A stretch of DNA of 64,000 nt from Arthrobacter sp. MYb214 (GTDB lineage Bacteria; Actinomycetota; Actinomycetes; Actinomycetales; Micrococcaceae). The notes under the pieces were generated by a model that was not told the origin of the DNA, searched no databases, and saw nothing but the letters and a program-made list of their open reading frames with translations. The first letter of the stretch is position 1; each line of letters starts with the position of its first letter. Shown piece by piece: positions 50,160-59,757 of the stretch. The position numbers were made by a program, and so were the translations under genes. The stretch lies in the NCBI RefSeq assembly GCF_002979865.1, contig NZ_PCPZ01000002.1, positions 496,001-560,000 of the forward strand, read 5' to 3'.

Positions 50160-52391
50160 ATGGAGGGTCCAGAAATCCAATTCGCCGAAGCACAGATCGA
50201 CAACGGTCGCTACGGCACCCGCACCATTCGCTTCGAAACCGGCCGCATTGCCAAGCAGGCTGCAGGTTCGGCAATGGTCTACATCGATGACGAGACCGCA
50301 CTGCTCTCGGCAACTACCGCTGGCAAGCACCCACGCGAAGGCTTCGACTTCTTCCCACTGACCGTGGACGTTGAAGAGCGCATGTACGCAGCCGGCCGCA
50401 TCCCAGGCAGCTTCTTCCGCCGCGAAGGCCGCCCATCGACCGAAGCCATCCTGGCTTGCCGCCTGATGGACCGCCCACTGCGCCCAGCCTTCGTCAAGGG
50501 CCTGCGCAACGAGGTCCAGGTTGTCGTCACCGTGCTGTCCATCGAGCCAGATGAGCTGTACGACGTCGTAGCGATCAACGCTTCGTCGATGTCCACCCAG
50601 CTTTCGGGTCTGCCATTCTCCGGCCCAATCGGCGGCGTTCGCGTTGCACTGGTTGATGACGGAAACGGCGCACAGTGGGTTGCCTTCCCACGCCACTCCG
50701 AGCTGAAGAACGCTGTCTTCAACATGGTTGTTGCCGGCCGTATCGCTGGCGACGACGTTGCCATCATGATGGTGGAAGCTGAAGCTACCGACAACGCTTG
50801 GGAACTGATCAAGGAACGCGGCGTCCAGGCTCCAACCGAAGAGGTTGTCGCTGAGGGCCTTGAGGCTGCGAAGCCATTCATCAAGGTCCTGTGCGAGGCC
50901 CAGGCCGACCTGGCTGCTCGCGCTGCCAAGGAAACCGTTGAATTCCCGGTCTTCCGCGATTACGAAGAAGATGCCTTCGCCGCTGTCGAGGCTGCTGCTT
51001 CGATCCGCTTGACGGAGATCTACACCATCGCTGACAAGCAGGAGCGCGACAACGCTGCCAGCGCATACAAGGAAGAGATCGTTGCATCGCTGGCTGGCGA
51101 AGGCAACGCTTTCGCAGGCCGCGAGGGTGAAATCTCCAAGGCATTCGGCGCTGTTACCAAGCACATCGTGCGCCAGCGCATCCTGACCGACCAGATCCGC
51201 ATCGACGGCCGCGGCCTTGCTGACATCCGCCAGCTCTCCGCCGAGGTCGAGGTTCTGCCTCGCGTTCACGGTTCGGCAATCTTCGAGCGTGGCGAAACCC
51301 AGATCATGGGCGTCACCACCTTGAACATGCTGAAGATGGAACAGCAGATCGACTCGCTGTCGCCGGTGAAGACCAAGCGCTACATGCACAACTACAACTT
51401 CCCTCCATACTCGACCGGTGAAACCGGCCGTGTTGGTTCGCCTAAGCGCCGCGAAATCGGCCATGGCGCACTGGCTGAGCGCGCACTGGTTCCAGTGCTG
51501 CCTAGCCGCGAGGAATTCCCATACGCAATCCGCCAGGTCTCCGAGGCATTGGGCTCCAACGGCTCGACCTCCATGGGCTCGGTTTGCGCATCGACCCTGT
51601 CGCTGCTGAACGCTGGCGTGCCACTGAAGGCTGCCGTTGCAGGCATCGCCATGGGCCTGGTTTCGGACACCGTAGACGGCGAAACCCGTTACGCTGCCCT
51701 GACCGATATCCTCGGTGCCGAAGATGCCATGGGCGACATGGACTTCAAGGTTGCAGGTACCTCCGAGTTCGTTACCGCGATCCAGCTGGACACCAAGCTG
51801 GATGGTATTCCGGCATCGGTTCTGGCCGCCGCGCTGACCCAGGCTCGCGAAGCACGCCTGCACATCCTGAACGTTCTGAACCAGGCTATCGACGCTCCGG
51901 ATGAACTGAACGTCAACGCTCCACGAATCATCTCCGTGAAGATTCCAGTGGACAAGATCGGCGAGGTCATCGGCCCTAAGGGCAAGATGATCAACCAGAT
52001 CCAGGAAGACACCGGCGCTGACATCTCGATCGAAGATGACGGCACCGTGCTGATCGGCGCAACCAACGGCGAGTCCGCTGAAGCCGCCCGCTCGGCCATC
52101 AACGCTATTGCCAACCCTCAGGTTCCTGAGGTCGGCGAGCGTTACCTGGGTACCGTCGTGAAGCTGACCACCTTCGGTGCGTTCGTTTCGCTGACCCCGG
52201 GCAAGGACGGCCTGCTGCACATCTCCGAGCTGCGCAAGATCAACGATGGCAAGCGTGTCGAGGACGTCGAAGACGTCGTCGGCGTTGGCCAGAAGCTGCA
52301 GGTGGAGATCACCAAGATTGATGACCGTGGCAAGCTGTCGCTGGCTCCAGTCGTCGAGGAAGAAGCTGAAGAAGCAGTTGCTGCTGAGTAG
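50160..52391 (+). CDS. pnp: Polyribonucleotide nucleotidyltransferase (PNPase)
   Basis: The start is ATG 50160, about ten bases after AAAGGAG; the frame extends to 50130 without support. The 743-residue enzyme degrades RNA 3' to 5' by phosphorolysis. The two RNase PH domains flank an alpha-helical linker; the second carries [30 protein letters not shown]. Then follow a KH domain ([19 protein letters not shown]) and an S1 domain ([29 protein letters not shown]) with a Glu-rich tail. Codon bias is strong, indicating high expression. It is separated from rpsO by 36.8 kb. Confidence 0.98.
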   Translation: MEGPEIQFAEAQIDNGRYGTRTIRFETGRIAKQAAGSAMVYIDDETALLSATTAGKHPREGFDFFPLTVDVEERMYAAGRIPGSFFRREGRPSTEAILACRLMDRPLRPAFVKGLRNEVQVVVTVLSIEPDELYDVVAINASSMSTQLSGLPFSGPIGGVRVALVDDGNGAQWVAFPRHSELKNAVFNMVVAGRIAGDDVAIMMVEAEATDNAWELIKERGVQAPTEEVVAEGLEAAKPFIKVLCEAQADLAARAAKETVEFPVFRDYEEDAFAAVEAAASIRLTEIYTIADKQERDNAASAYKEEIVASLAGEGNAFAGREGEISKAFGAVTKHIVRQRILTDQIRIDGRGLADIRQLSAEVEVLPRVHGSAIFERGETQIMGVTTLNMLKMEQQIDSLSPVKTKRYMHNYNFPPYSTGETGRVGSPKRREIGHGALAERALVPVLPSREEFPYAIRQVSEALGSNGSTSMGSVCASTLSLLNAGVPLKAAVAGIAMGLVSDTVDGETRYAALTDILGAEDAMGDMDFKVAGTSEFVTAIQLDTKLDGIPASVLAAALTQAREARLHILNVLNQAIDAPDELNVNAPRIISVKIPVDKIGEVIGPKGKMINQIQEDTGADISIEDDGTVLIGATNGESAEAARSAINAIANPQVPEVGERYLGTVVKLTTFGAFVSLTPGKDGLLHISELRKINDGKRVEDVEDVVGVGQKLQVEITKIDDRGKLSLAPVVEEEAEEAVAAE

Positions 52392-52408
52392 TCTTTAGAT
52401 TCTTGCTG

Positions 52409-52442
52409 AAAACCCCGATTCGCTTGGCGAATCGGGGTTTTT
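52409..52442 (+). terminator. Intrinsic terminator of pnp
   Basis: AAAACCCCGATTCGC and GCGAATCGGGGTTTT form a perfect 15-bp stem with a TTG loop and a T run. Confidence 0.95.
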
Positions 52443-53011
52443 GCTTATTCTTGCCCGGGAGCAGGTTCCTGCCAAAGTCTTTGGCGGTCCTGGCTGGAGG
52501 CAAGACCTGATGACGCAGCCAATTGAACTCTCATAGATCTTCTCCAAGTTCCAAAGCGGGTGCCGCTTGGCGGAGAGAACCTATCGCGGGGGCTCGCGCT
52601 TCCAATTCAAGAAGCATCTGCAGTGCCTCGCGAGAAATTGTGCGCAAGGCATTTCCACTGCGCCGCGCTGCCCTTTCGGACGACCTCAGTGGAGTTTCTC
52701 AGGCGCTAGCTGCCAGCCTGATACCCAGTACCTTGCGGGCCGCAGCTAGCGCCGGACAACACGTGCTGTACCCCATTGCCGCTTTCCAGCCACGTTGGCT
52801 TTGGGCGGAGGCAAGCACTGACCTTAACCAGATAAAACCATCTGGGTCAGATGGACTGCGGAGAGTTGAACCAGCGGTCCTAGTGTCCAGAGTGTACTCG
52901 TTCCGGTTCGCTCAGGCGCAGAGCCGCAGGCGGGAAGGCGCTGATACCCCTGATTCGATCGCTGGCCACCTAGGATAGGAACGAGGAATAGAAAAAGTAG
53001 CCGTAGCGCAA
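52443..53011. other. Intergenic region without a recognisable gene
   Basis: This stretch of 569 bases contains a 151-codon plus-strand frame (52523-52978) with unusual Ser/Arg composition and broken minus-strand frames (for example ending at 52532 with RTISREALQMLLELEA). This may be a decayed gene; no family could be named. The promoter of the PaaX-type regulator must lie near its 3' end. No tRNA or repeat was found. Confidence 0.4.
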
Positions 53012-53893
53012 ATGAAGGACGTTGAACCAGTGGATATCGGGGGAACGAAACTGCAGCATCAGAATCTGCTGGTGACGCTGTACGGCCTGTATGGCGAATC
53101 GGCCAGTGGCTCTTTCCCTGTTTCTATCATCGTCGAGATGTTCGATGCCTTGGGTATCAGGTCGCAAGCAATCCGCTCCACCATTTCACGGTTGAAAAGC
53201 CGCGGCGTGCTAATTAACGAACGCGCAGGGAACGAATCCCAGTACCAGCTCTCCGCCGAGGTTATGGACAGCTTCCGGAAGGACGACCAACGGATCTTTG
53301 CTCCTTCGCGTTCAACCTCCGGGGACTCCTTGGTGCTGGCTATTTTTTCCGTACCCGAGAGCGAGCGGAATCGCCGGTACGAACTGCGCACCGAGCTGGC
53401 TAGCTTAGGGTTCGGGATGGTCTCCGGAGGAGTGGCCGTGGGGCCGCATCTGGCATTCGAGCAGGCTAAGGTCCGCTTGGATGCGCGAGGATTGTCCAAG
53501 TACGTCGAGTTCTTCAAGGCTGACTACATGTCCCCTGCCGATATCCGGGACAAGGTTGCCCAATGGTGGGATCTTGAAGCACTGGACCATCAGTACACCG
53601 ACTTCCTCCAGTTGTATGTCGGACGCTTAGGAACGTGGCAGCAACGGCTAGCTGATCCCGTCGAGTCAGCCGAGCAGCGCTCGGAACTGGAGCGGGCGGC
53701 TTTCGCCTTCTATATTCCGATGCTTACGCGCTGGCGGCGTTTCCCTTATCGGGATCCGAATTTGCCCTTCGAATACCTGCCTGATGGGTGGAAAGCTCCG
53801 CAGGCCAAGAAGACCTTCCTGGCGTTGCACGCGCTGTTGTCCCCGCATGCGGAGCTATACGCGAGTCGGCTACTCGGCTCGCGCGTCGACTAG
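53012..53893 (+). CDS. PaaX-family transcriptional regulator
   Basis: The 293-residue protein has the PaaX layout. An N-terminal winged helix (about 18-85) carries LLVTLYGLYGESASG and RSQAIRSTISRLKSRGVL. The central PaaX domain has VLAIFSVPESERNRRYELRTELASLGFGMVSGGVAVGP. The C-terminal domain has YTDFLQLY and YIPMLTRWRRFPYRDPNLPFEYLP. PaaX represses phenylacetate catabolism by sensing phenylacetyl-CoA, and relatives control other aromatic-acid pathways. No paa catabolic genes are adjacent, so the target is probably the nearby island. Its 3' end overlaps the convergent hydrolase gene by 24 bases. Confidence 0.9.
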   Translation: MKDVEPVDIGGTKLQHQNLLVTLYGLYGESASGSFPVSIIVEMFDALGIRSQAIRSTISRLKSRGVLINERAGNESQYQLSAEVMDSFRKDDQRIFAPSRSTSGDSLVLAIFSVPESERNRRYELRTELASLGFGMVSGGVAVGPHLAFEQAKVRLDARGLSKYVEFFKADYMSPADIRDKVAQWWDLEALDHQYTDFLQLYVGRLGTWQQRLADPVESAEQRSELERAAFAFYIPMLTRWRRFPYRDPNLPFEYLPDGWKAPQAKKTFLALHALLSPHAELYASRLLGSRVD

Positions 53894-54631
53894 TACCTGC
53901 CGCATCCAGGTCTGCACGGCCTGCCAATGATGCTGCTGCGGGTCGATGATTTCAAAGTGGTCCAGCGACCGGTGGATCATTTGTTCCGGCAGAACGTGTC
54001 CGGCCAGGGAATCCAGGTATTCCCGCGTGTGCTCCAGCGGTACCCGGTCGTCGTTGAACCCGTGGACCAAGAGCGTTGGCACCGAAGGCGGTGGGGCCTG
54101 GATTGGCGAAGCATCGTGGTAGATTGCCGGAATCCCGGCCGGAGAATCGCCGAAATATTCCATTGCTGCACCATCGCCGAGGGATTCTGCATGCACCTTG
54201 GAAGCATCGGTGACTGGAGCGAGGCCTACCACGGCATCGGCGAAATTGGAGTTCAGCAGCGCCAATTGACCGCCGACCGAATGTCCGATAAGAATAGCTG
54301 CCTCGGATTGGCCCTGGTATCGCAACGTGCTGCGCACGAGCTGGATTGCCGCGGCCACATCGAAAGATGGGGTGGGCCACGGGTGGTCCGGACCGCGCCG
54401 GTATTCCACGTTGGCCACGCTCCAGCCAGAGCGCAGCAAATCGTCAGCCATCGGTTGCATCACGCTGGCGGTGATCCGCTGGCGCCAGTAGCCGCCGTGG
54501 ACCAGGACCGCAGTGCCCAGGGAAGGCTGTTTGAACGGGTGCGCCAGGATGAAATGCTGGTCGGGATGATCCCCGTACTTGAGCAACTCGGACTCTCGCG
54601 TATTTTGCGGCACTGCGCTTTTTCCTTCCAT
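53870..54631 (-). CDS. Alpha/beta hydrolase, arylformamidase-like
   Basis: ATG 54631 gives 253 residues; the longer frame to 54787 runs into the cupin gene region. AVLVHGGYWRQRITASVMQ supplies the oxyanion HGGYWR motif, ILIGHSVGGQLALL the nucleophile Ser, and LLVHGFNDDRVPLEHT and HFEIID the Asp and His. The HGGYWR and GHSxGG combination is characteristic of kynurenine formamidase-type (BNA7-like) esterases. The likely role is hydrolysis of an N-formyl or aryl ester substrate. Its 3' end overlaps paaX-like by 24 bases. Confidence 0.8.
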   Translation of the reverse strand: MEGKSAVPQNTRESELLKYGDHPDQHFILAHPFKQPSLGTAVLVHGGYWRQRITASVMQPMADDLLRSGWSVANVEYRRGPDHPWPTPSFDVAAAIQLVRSTLRYQGQSEAAILIGHSVGGQLALLNSNFADAVVGLAPVTDASKVHAESLGDGAAMEYFGDSPAGIPAIYHDASPIQAPPPSVPTLLVHGFNDDRVPLEHTREYLDSLAGHVLPEQMIHRSLDHFEIIDPQQHHWQAVQTWMRQVLVDARAE

Positions 54632-54686
54632 CCTGCGGCGGCCGGCAGGAGTATCCCTGCCGGCCACGTAGTAATTTCTGCCAATG

Positions 54687-55175
54687 CTAGTCTGCGCCGG
54701 GTACGGATCCCGGTGGCAGGAAGTCCACGTCACGCAGTGCTGAGAGGCGGACAACTTCCTCCGGGTCAGACAAGTTGTGAAGCTCATCGAAGAGCGTGGA
54801 CAGTTGTCCCGAAGGGCTTACCCAAAAGAGCGATTTGCCCGGTGCGCCATCCTTGACGTAGTAGGCGTGAGGAAGTCCCATGGGCATGCGGACGGTATCG
54901 CCAGGCCCGGCCTTGAACCATTCGCCGTCCAGGTACAGGGTGTAAGTGCCTTCCATTATGTAAATGTGCTCATCTTGCTTAGGGTGCACGTGCGGAGGCA
55001 CACCGGTTCCAGTGGGATCAAGGGAAAGCCATGCAAAGCTGCTGGAACTCTCGACCTTGGAGAGATAGGTGTGGCCGAGGACATTCCACGTCTTGTTGCC
55101 CATTGATTCACTGGCCAAAGTTATGCCCTTGGGCAGATCGCCCAGAATGATTTCTTGGCCTTGCTGCTGTTCCAT
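54687..55175 (-). CDS. Cupin domain protein
   Basis: The 162-residue protein starts at ATG 55175 with AAGGAG upstream. Metal-binding cupin motif 1 is PPHVHPKQDEHIYIMEGTYTLY (two His, Glu-type ligand set) and motif 2 contains GLPHAYYV. Such single cupins include dioxygenases acting on quercetin-like or aromatic compounds and regulatory binding proteins. It lies 55 bases upstream of the arylformamidase-like gene in the same direction, so the two are probably an operon. Confidence 0.82.
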   Translation of the reverse strand: MEQQQGQEIILGDLPKGITLASESMGNKTWNVLGHTYLSKVESSSSFAWLSLDPTGTGVPPHVHPKQDEHIYIMEGTYTLYLDGEWFKAGPGDTVRMPMGLPHAYYVKDGAPGKSLFWVSPSGQLSTLFDELHNLSDPEEVVRLSALRDVDFLPPGSVPGAD

Positions 55176-55378
55176 GATGACTCCTTAACGGGTAGATGGC
55201 TGGTGCGTCCAGCATGGCATGAATCACATTAGATATGCAATAGGTCTTGCGATCGCAAAATTCGGTGTATAGGATTTCTATCACTTCGGCCTATGCTGCC
55301 GGACTCTTCACTACCCTCGCAATTCACGCATCGCGGTCCAAGGGACCCGTTGCTGCACTCTACGAGTAAGGCACCAAT

Positions 55379-56437
55379 GTGAATACCACTCAGGTAAAAG
55401 GAATGAGCGTCTACACGCTTGGCACCGGAGGCGGCCCGATCGTTTCCAGTTCCCGTGCTGGCACCAGCACGGCGATCAGGGTCGATGGGGCAACCTACGT
55501 GATTGACTGCGGCATGGGAAGCATCCGCAATTACCGGTCGCATGCCGAATGGGGCGAATTGCGCGCGGTGCTGCTGACCCATCACCACTCGGACCACATC
55601 TACGATCTCGGCGCCTATCTGGTGACCGGGTGGCAGGTCCCGGGGGAGTCTTTCGCCCGGCCTATCCAAGTTTTCGGCCCTGGACGTCCCAATCGCATCC
55701 CCGCCCTTGGCCCGGAGCACGAGCAGCAGATCGCTTCGCGCGTCGCCGAGCGGGAAATGACCAGCACCGAAGAAATCGTCGATGCGCTGCTGGACAAGGT
55801 CTTCTCCTCCGACGTGTTGATCCGCATGGCCGATGAAGGCCGCGACGAACCCCACGAATGGATCCAGTCGCAGAACATCCAGATCCCCGAGGCATCCGGG
55901 GCCTGCGCAGTTGAAAACCGCCACCCGGAAATGGAGCCCTTTGAGATCTACCGAGATGAGCTGGTGGCGATCTCCGCGATTCTGGTCGACCACCGCTTGT
56001 GCTTCCCGGCATTCGCCTTCCGGATCGACTCGCGCTACGGTTCCGTCGTGGTCTCCGGAGACACCGCCTACTCCGAGAACTGCATCAGGCTCGCCCGCGG
56101 AGCTGACTTGCTGCTGCATGAGGTCATCGATCTGCCTGGCATCCTGGCGACATTCCCGGACGGCCCGACGCGCGATGGCATCGAAGTGCATTTGCGTGAA
56201 TCGCACACGCCGTACAGCGAGGTGGGCAAGGTCGCCGCGAAAGCCGAAGTCGGCGCGCTGGTGCTGCATCACATCGTTCCCAACACCCCCGGTGCCGCTG
56301 ATCTGGAAGCTATGCTGGAGACCGCACGCGGTGATTTCGCGGGGAATGTATCCATCGCCGAGGACAATGACGTCTTCAGCATCGGCCCGGCGGCGCTGGA
56401 ACTCTCCGCGGCCGATTCCAAGGGGAGCTTGGTATGA
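55379..56437 (+). CDS. Metallo-beta-lactamase-fold hydrolase
   Basis: GTG 55379 with GTAAGG upstream gives 352 residues. The zinc motif THHHSDHIYDLG, an early GTGGGP/TYVIDCGMG sheet, GSVVVSGDTAYSENC and the late LVLHHIVPNTPG are typical of the RNase Z/arylsulfatase-like branch. It may hydrolyse a lactone, phosphodiester or sulfate ester. It overlaps the downstream MFS gene in an ATGA, so import and hydrolysis are coupled. Confidence 0.88.
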   Translation: MNTTQVKGMSVYTLGTGGGPIVSSSRAGTSTAIRVDGATYVIDCGMGSIRNYRSHAEWGELRAVLLTHHHSDHIYDLGAYLVTGWQVPGESFARPIQVFGPGRPNRIPALGPEHEQQIASRVAEREMTSTEEIVDALLDKVFSSDVLIRMADEGRDEPHEWIQSQNIQIPEASGACAVENRHPEMEPFEIYRDELVAISAILVDHRLCFPAFAFRIDSRYGSVVVSGDTAYSENCIRLARGADLLLHEVIDLPGILATFPDGPTRDGIEVHLRESHTPYSEVGKVAAKAEVGALVLHHIVPNTPGAADLEAMLETARGDFAGNVSIAEDNDVFSIGPAALELSAADSKGSLV

Positions 56438-57909
56438 GTACGACACAGAATCTCGCGGACCACACCTTGCGTGCGGCCATCGCCAACGGCAAAATGAACC
56501 GGCGCGCCTGGATGGTGACCGGCATGCTGGTACTCTTCCAGATCGTGAACTTCGCCGACAAAGCTGTCCTGGGGCTCGTGGCTGATCCCGCCATGCGCGA
56601 ACTCGGGTTGACTGCCGGTCAGTTCGGCTTCATCGGCAGCGCCTTCTTCTTCCTCTTCGCCATTGTCGGCGTTATTGTCGGCTTCCTGGCCGGAAAGGTA
56701 TCCACCCGCTGGATCTTGCTGACCATGGGCATTGCCTGGGCAGTCCTGCAGTTCCCGATGCTCTTCGGCGGAGGCGCGGCAATCCTGCTGGTCACACGCA
56801 TCCTGCTGGGTGGAGCCGAGGGGCCGGCGACCCCCATTTCGCTGCAGCATGCCCACGGCTGGTTCAATGCGAAGGAACGTGGGCTGCCCAGCAGCGTCAT
56901 CGCTGCCGGTTCAACCCTGGGGCCGATCCTCGCGGCTCCTGCCCTTGCATGGATCATCGCCAACCCGGCCCTGGGCTGGCGCTGGGCCTTCGGTTTCCTG
57001 GGGATCTTCGGGCTGCTCTGGAGCGTAGCGTGGCTGCTTCTGGGCCGCGACGGCCCGTACAGCCATTCCACGGCGGGCAAGGCACAGGCGAAAGCCGGTG
57101 CCATCTCGTTGGCGGAGGACCAGCAGCAGGCTGGGCAGAAACCGGAACCGGTCGCCGAATTCGACCTGCAGGGCAAGGGGAGCATTGCGGATTCCTCCGA
57201 TCTGCTGAAAATCGTGCCGATTCGACGAGTCCTGGGCTCGTGGATGTTCGTGGCAGCGGTGCTCGCAGGTGCCGGCTGCTTCTGGGCGCAGGGTTTCTTG
57301 ACCACGTGGTCCCCGAAATATCTGGGATCCGTCGTTGCCCTGACACCGGAAATGATCGGTTTGGTCTCCACCTTCCCCTGGGTGATCGGCGCTATCGCGC
57401 TGCTGGTTTTGGGCTTCGGCTCCCGCTACTTGATGAAGCGCGGCGTGACGGTTCGCTGGGCCATGGGCGCCCTGTTCGGCGCAACGTTGCTGATTTCCGG
57501 GGTCTGCTTCTCGATCCTGCCCTTCCTCTCCGGCTACGCCGCCGTGGCGATGCTGACTCTCGGTGCCGGTACGGCAATGATCTATCCCTTGGCTCCCACG
57601 GCAATCGCCTTCAGCGTCTGCTCCAGGCAGCGCGCGGCCCTCATGGCCACGCTCACTGGACTGGCTTCGGTGGGCGGCGTGGTCGCTCCCGCAATGGTCG
57701 GTGGCCTGATGGACAGCGCGGGCTATATTCCCAGCCCTAAGGGCGTGGCTGACTCGGCGGAGATGGCCGAGTTGCTGGCTCAGGGCATGAATGCCTCATT
57801 CGGGATGATCGGAATCTACCTGGTTGTTGTTGGCATCTTCTGCGTCTTGATGCTCAATCCGGACCGGACAGCGCGCAAGCTGCAGACCAGCTTCACGTTC
57901 ACCGGCTAG
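56434..57909 (+). CDS. MFS transporter (anion:cation symporter-like)
   Basis: The 491-residue carrier has twelve helices with a charged central loop of about 50 residues (GKAQAKAGAISLAEDQQQAG and after). The sequence FADKAVLGLVADPAMRELGLTAGQFGFIGSAFFFLFAI, LLGGAEGPATPISLQHAHGWF and a later ATLTGLASVGGVVAPAMVGGLMDSAG are typical of the ACS family, which moves organic acids and aromatic acids. ATGA overlap with the upstream hydrolase gene. Confidence 0.88.
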   Translation: MSTTQNLADHTLRAAIANGKMNRRAWMVTGMLVLFQIVNFADKAVLGLVADPAMRELGLTAGQFGFIGSAFFFLFAIVGVIVGFLAGKVSTRWILLTMGIAWAVLQFPMLFGGGAAILLVTRILLGGAEGPATPISLQHAHGWFNAKERGLPSSVIAAGSTLGPILAAPALAWIIANPALGWRWAFGFLGIFGLLWSVAWLLLGRDGPYSHSTAGKAQAKAGAISLAEDQQQAGQKPEPVAEFDLQGKGSIADSSDLLKIVPIRRVLGSWMFVAAVLAGAGCFWAQGFLTTWSPKYLGSVVALTPEMIGLVSTFPWVIGAIALLVLGFGSRYLMKRGVTVRWAMGALFGATLLISGVCFSILPFLSGYAAVAMLTLGAGTAMIYPLAPTAIAFSVCSRQRAALMATLTGLASVGGVVAPAMVGGLMDSAGYIPSPKGVADSAEMAELLAQGMNASFGMIGIYLVVVGIFCVLMLNPDRTARKLQTSFTFTG

Positions 57910-57938
57910 CCAAGATCGCCCCGGATCGAGCTGCAGGA

Positions 57939-57970
57939 TCCCATCGGCCAAGTCGCAACGGCCGATGGGA
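57939..57970 (+). terminator. Terminator of the hydrolase-MFS operon
   Basis: TCCCATCGGCC pairs perfectly with GGCCGATGGGA (57939-57949, 57960-57970), 29 bases after the MFS stop. Confidence 0.8.
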
Positions 57971-57996
57971 TTCTGCTGCACATGGCGATCCGCGGC

Positions 57997-58176
57997 CTAG
58001 CTCCTATGGATGCCGGTGGGAGTGATGGCGCAGGAAGCATGGCCGCACTCAGGGCAGGCATTCATGGAATGCGCTGCAATGCCTGCATGGCTGTTTCGCC
58101 TTTTGGAAAATCCCTTTGCATTCCACCCGGCCATCGTTTCCCCGGTGCCAGCGCACTTGCATTTCGCAAGTGCCAT
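57997..58176 (-). CDS. Small Cys-rich protein candidate (possible zinc ribbon)
   Basis: A 59-codon frame begins at ATG 58176 and encodes a CKC pair near residue 6 and a CPECGHASC stretch near residue 43, with KGFSKRRNSHAGI between. Two Cys pairs at this spacing could bind zinc. No ribosome binding site is evident and it lies downstream of another gene's terminator, so expression is uncertain. Confidence 0.35.
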   Translation of the reverse strand: MALAKCKCAGTGETMAGWNAKGFSKRRNSHAGIAAHSMNACPECGHASCAITPTGIHRS

Positions 58177-58227
58177 CTTGCCGGCAAGCAGACTCTTGGC
58201 AGGCCCGGGGGTGCTGGAAAAGGATAA

Positions 58228-58264
58228 AACCGTGGCACACCGCTGTGCGCGGTGTGCCACGGTT
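58228..58264 (-). terminator. Intrinsic terminator of the AAHS-type transporter gene
   Basis: AACCGTGGCACACCGC and GCGGTGTGCCACGGTT form a perfect 16-bp stem with a 5-base loop. Read on the minus strand the right flank is TTATCCTTTT, a T-rich tail. Confidence 0.93.
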
Positions 58265-58300
58265 CGGGACGTTCGTGCTGGAAGGTGCGCAGAGCCAGGG

Positions 58301-59644
58301 CTAATCGGACGCGAAGGCCTGTTTGGCCTCGGCAGATCGGGCGGCATCTGGTTTGATGCGTGGTGGAATCATCGCCACGGAAATGGCGGCGACTACGCCG
58401 ACGATGGCGAAGAATACGAAATTGAACTCGAAGCTGATGCCCGAAGCCGCGATCCAGCCGCCGATGATGGGGCCGGAGATGGCGCCGATGCGGGCGAAGG
58501 ACAATGCCCAGCCCGTGGCCGTGCCGCGCTGCGCGGCCGGGTAGTAATCGGCAATGTATCCGGTGAGAACCAGCGACGTGGAAATCGAGCCGATGCCGGC
58601 GAAGGCCACGAAGAACAGATTGACCAGCATAGTATTGGGGAACATCAGCAGGAGGATGCCTCCCGCACCGAGCAGGTAGAAAATCACCAGAATGGTCTTC
58701 TGCCCGTACTTGTCGGCGAGGAAGCCCAGGGCCAGTCCGCCGGCGGCTGAGGCGAGGGAGAAGACCAGCAGGAATGTTAGCGAGGAACCGAGGTTGTACC
58801 CTGCGCTGCGCATGATCTGCGGCAGCCAGGTATTCAAGCCGTAGACCAGGACCATGCCGCAGAATAGCGAGATCCAGAAGAAGATGGTTGATCGCAAGTA
58901 CGTTGCGGAGAACATGGAAGCCATGACCTGGCGCCAGGGGGCCTTGCCGGTGCGAACCGGTGGCGCCACGGGCTCGTAATCGGGGATGCTGTGCCGGGCG
59001 GCCAGTGCTTTGGCTTCGCTGATCCGCCCCTTGGATACCAGATATTCAAGGGATTCGGGAAGCATCCAGGCAACTAAGGGAAGTAGAACTACAGGTAATG
59101 CGCCCACCGCGATAACCCCGCGCCAACCTATCGCGGGCAGAAGCGACATGGCGACCAAGGCAGCGGCGACGATTCCCAGGGAATAGCCTGAGTACATGAT
59201 GCCGTAGTTAAGTGAGCGTTTCTTGGGTGGCGAATACTCGATGGTCAGCGCGGCGGCCACCGGGATGATGCCGCCCATACCCAGTCCGCCGATCAGCCTG
59301 AAGAGGCCGAATATCTCGGGAGTAGGAGCTAGCGCGGCACCGGCTTGGGTGATTGTGAAGACTAGCATGGCCAGCAGGAGCATGCGCTTACGGCCGATGA
59401 TGTCGCTGAGCGTGCCGATGAACAGTGCGCCGAAGAGCATGCCCACCAACGCGTAGGCTCCGAGGCCGCCGAGCTCCATGGGACTCAGCGACCATTCCTT
59501 GTATTCGGCCAATGCCGGGAGCACTGCACCGAGCACGCCGACGTCGTAGCCTTCGGCCAGGATGGCCAGCCAGCAGGCGAAGAGCACCATTGAGGTGGTT
59601 CGTTTGGGGATTTTCCAATCCGCGGCTGCGGGGGATTTTGGCAT
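58301..59644 (-). CDS. MFS transporter, aromatic-acid:H+ symporter (AAHS) type
   Basis: The 447-residue carrier starts at ATG 59644 after AAGGAG. It resembles PcaK/BenK-type symporters: VLFACWLAILAEGYDVGVLGAVLPAL near residue 20 contains the conserved Asp of helix 1, and ALFIGTLSDIIGRKRMLL is MFS motif A. The 12-helix pattern is complete. These carriers import benzoate, 4-hydroxybenzoate, protocatechuate or similar aromatic acids. It is divergent from the thioesterase-like gene, which strengthens an aromatic-acid role for this island. Confidence 0.9.
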   Translation of the reverse strand: MPKSPAAADWKIPKRTTSMVLFACWLAILAEGYDVGVLGAVLPALAEYKEWSLSPMELGGLGAYALVGMLFGALFIGTLSDIIGRKRMLLLAMLVFTITQAGAALAPTPEIFGLFRLIGGLGMGGIIPVAAALTIEYSPPKKRSLNYGIMYSGYSLGIVAAALVAMSLLPAIGWRGVIAVGALPVVLLPLVAWMLPESLEYLVSKGRISEAKALAARHSIPDYEPVAPPVRTGKAPWRQVMASMFSATYLRSTIFFWISLFCGMVLVYGLNTWLPQIMRSAGYNLGSSLTFLLVFSLASAAGGLALGFLADKYGQKTILVIFYLLGAGGILLLMFPNTMLVNLFFVAFAGIGSISTSLVLTGYIADYYPAAQRGTATGWALSFARIGAISGPIIGGWIAASGISFEFNFVFFAIVGVVAAISVAMIPPRIKPDAARSAEAKQAFASD

Positions 59645-59757
59645 TTGTTCAATCTCCTTGTGTGGGTAGGGCGGAGTTCTTGGAACACCAATAGGATTAT
59701 CACGTTAAAGTGACGTGCGTTACAATAGCTATACACTTTTTATTTAGGGGGATCTTG

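Noticed and set aside
50157-52220. Minus-strand frame of 687 codons opposite pnp
   Set aside because: PNPase is unmistakable on the plus strand; the antisense frame has no conserved features.
52855-52880. T-loop-like sequence (GGTTCAACTC on the minus strand) suggesting a tRNA
   Set aside because: The flanking bases do not pair as a T stem and no acceptor or anticodon stem could be drawn.
52523-52978. 151-codon plus-strand frame after pnp
   Set aside because: Ser/Arg/Ala-rich random-looking translation, no ribosome binding site, no family; possibly decayed DNA.
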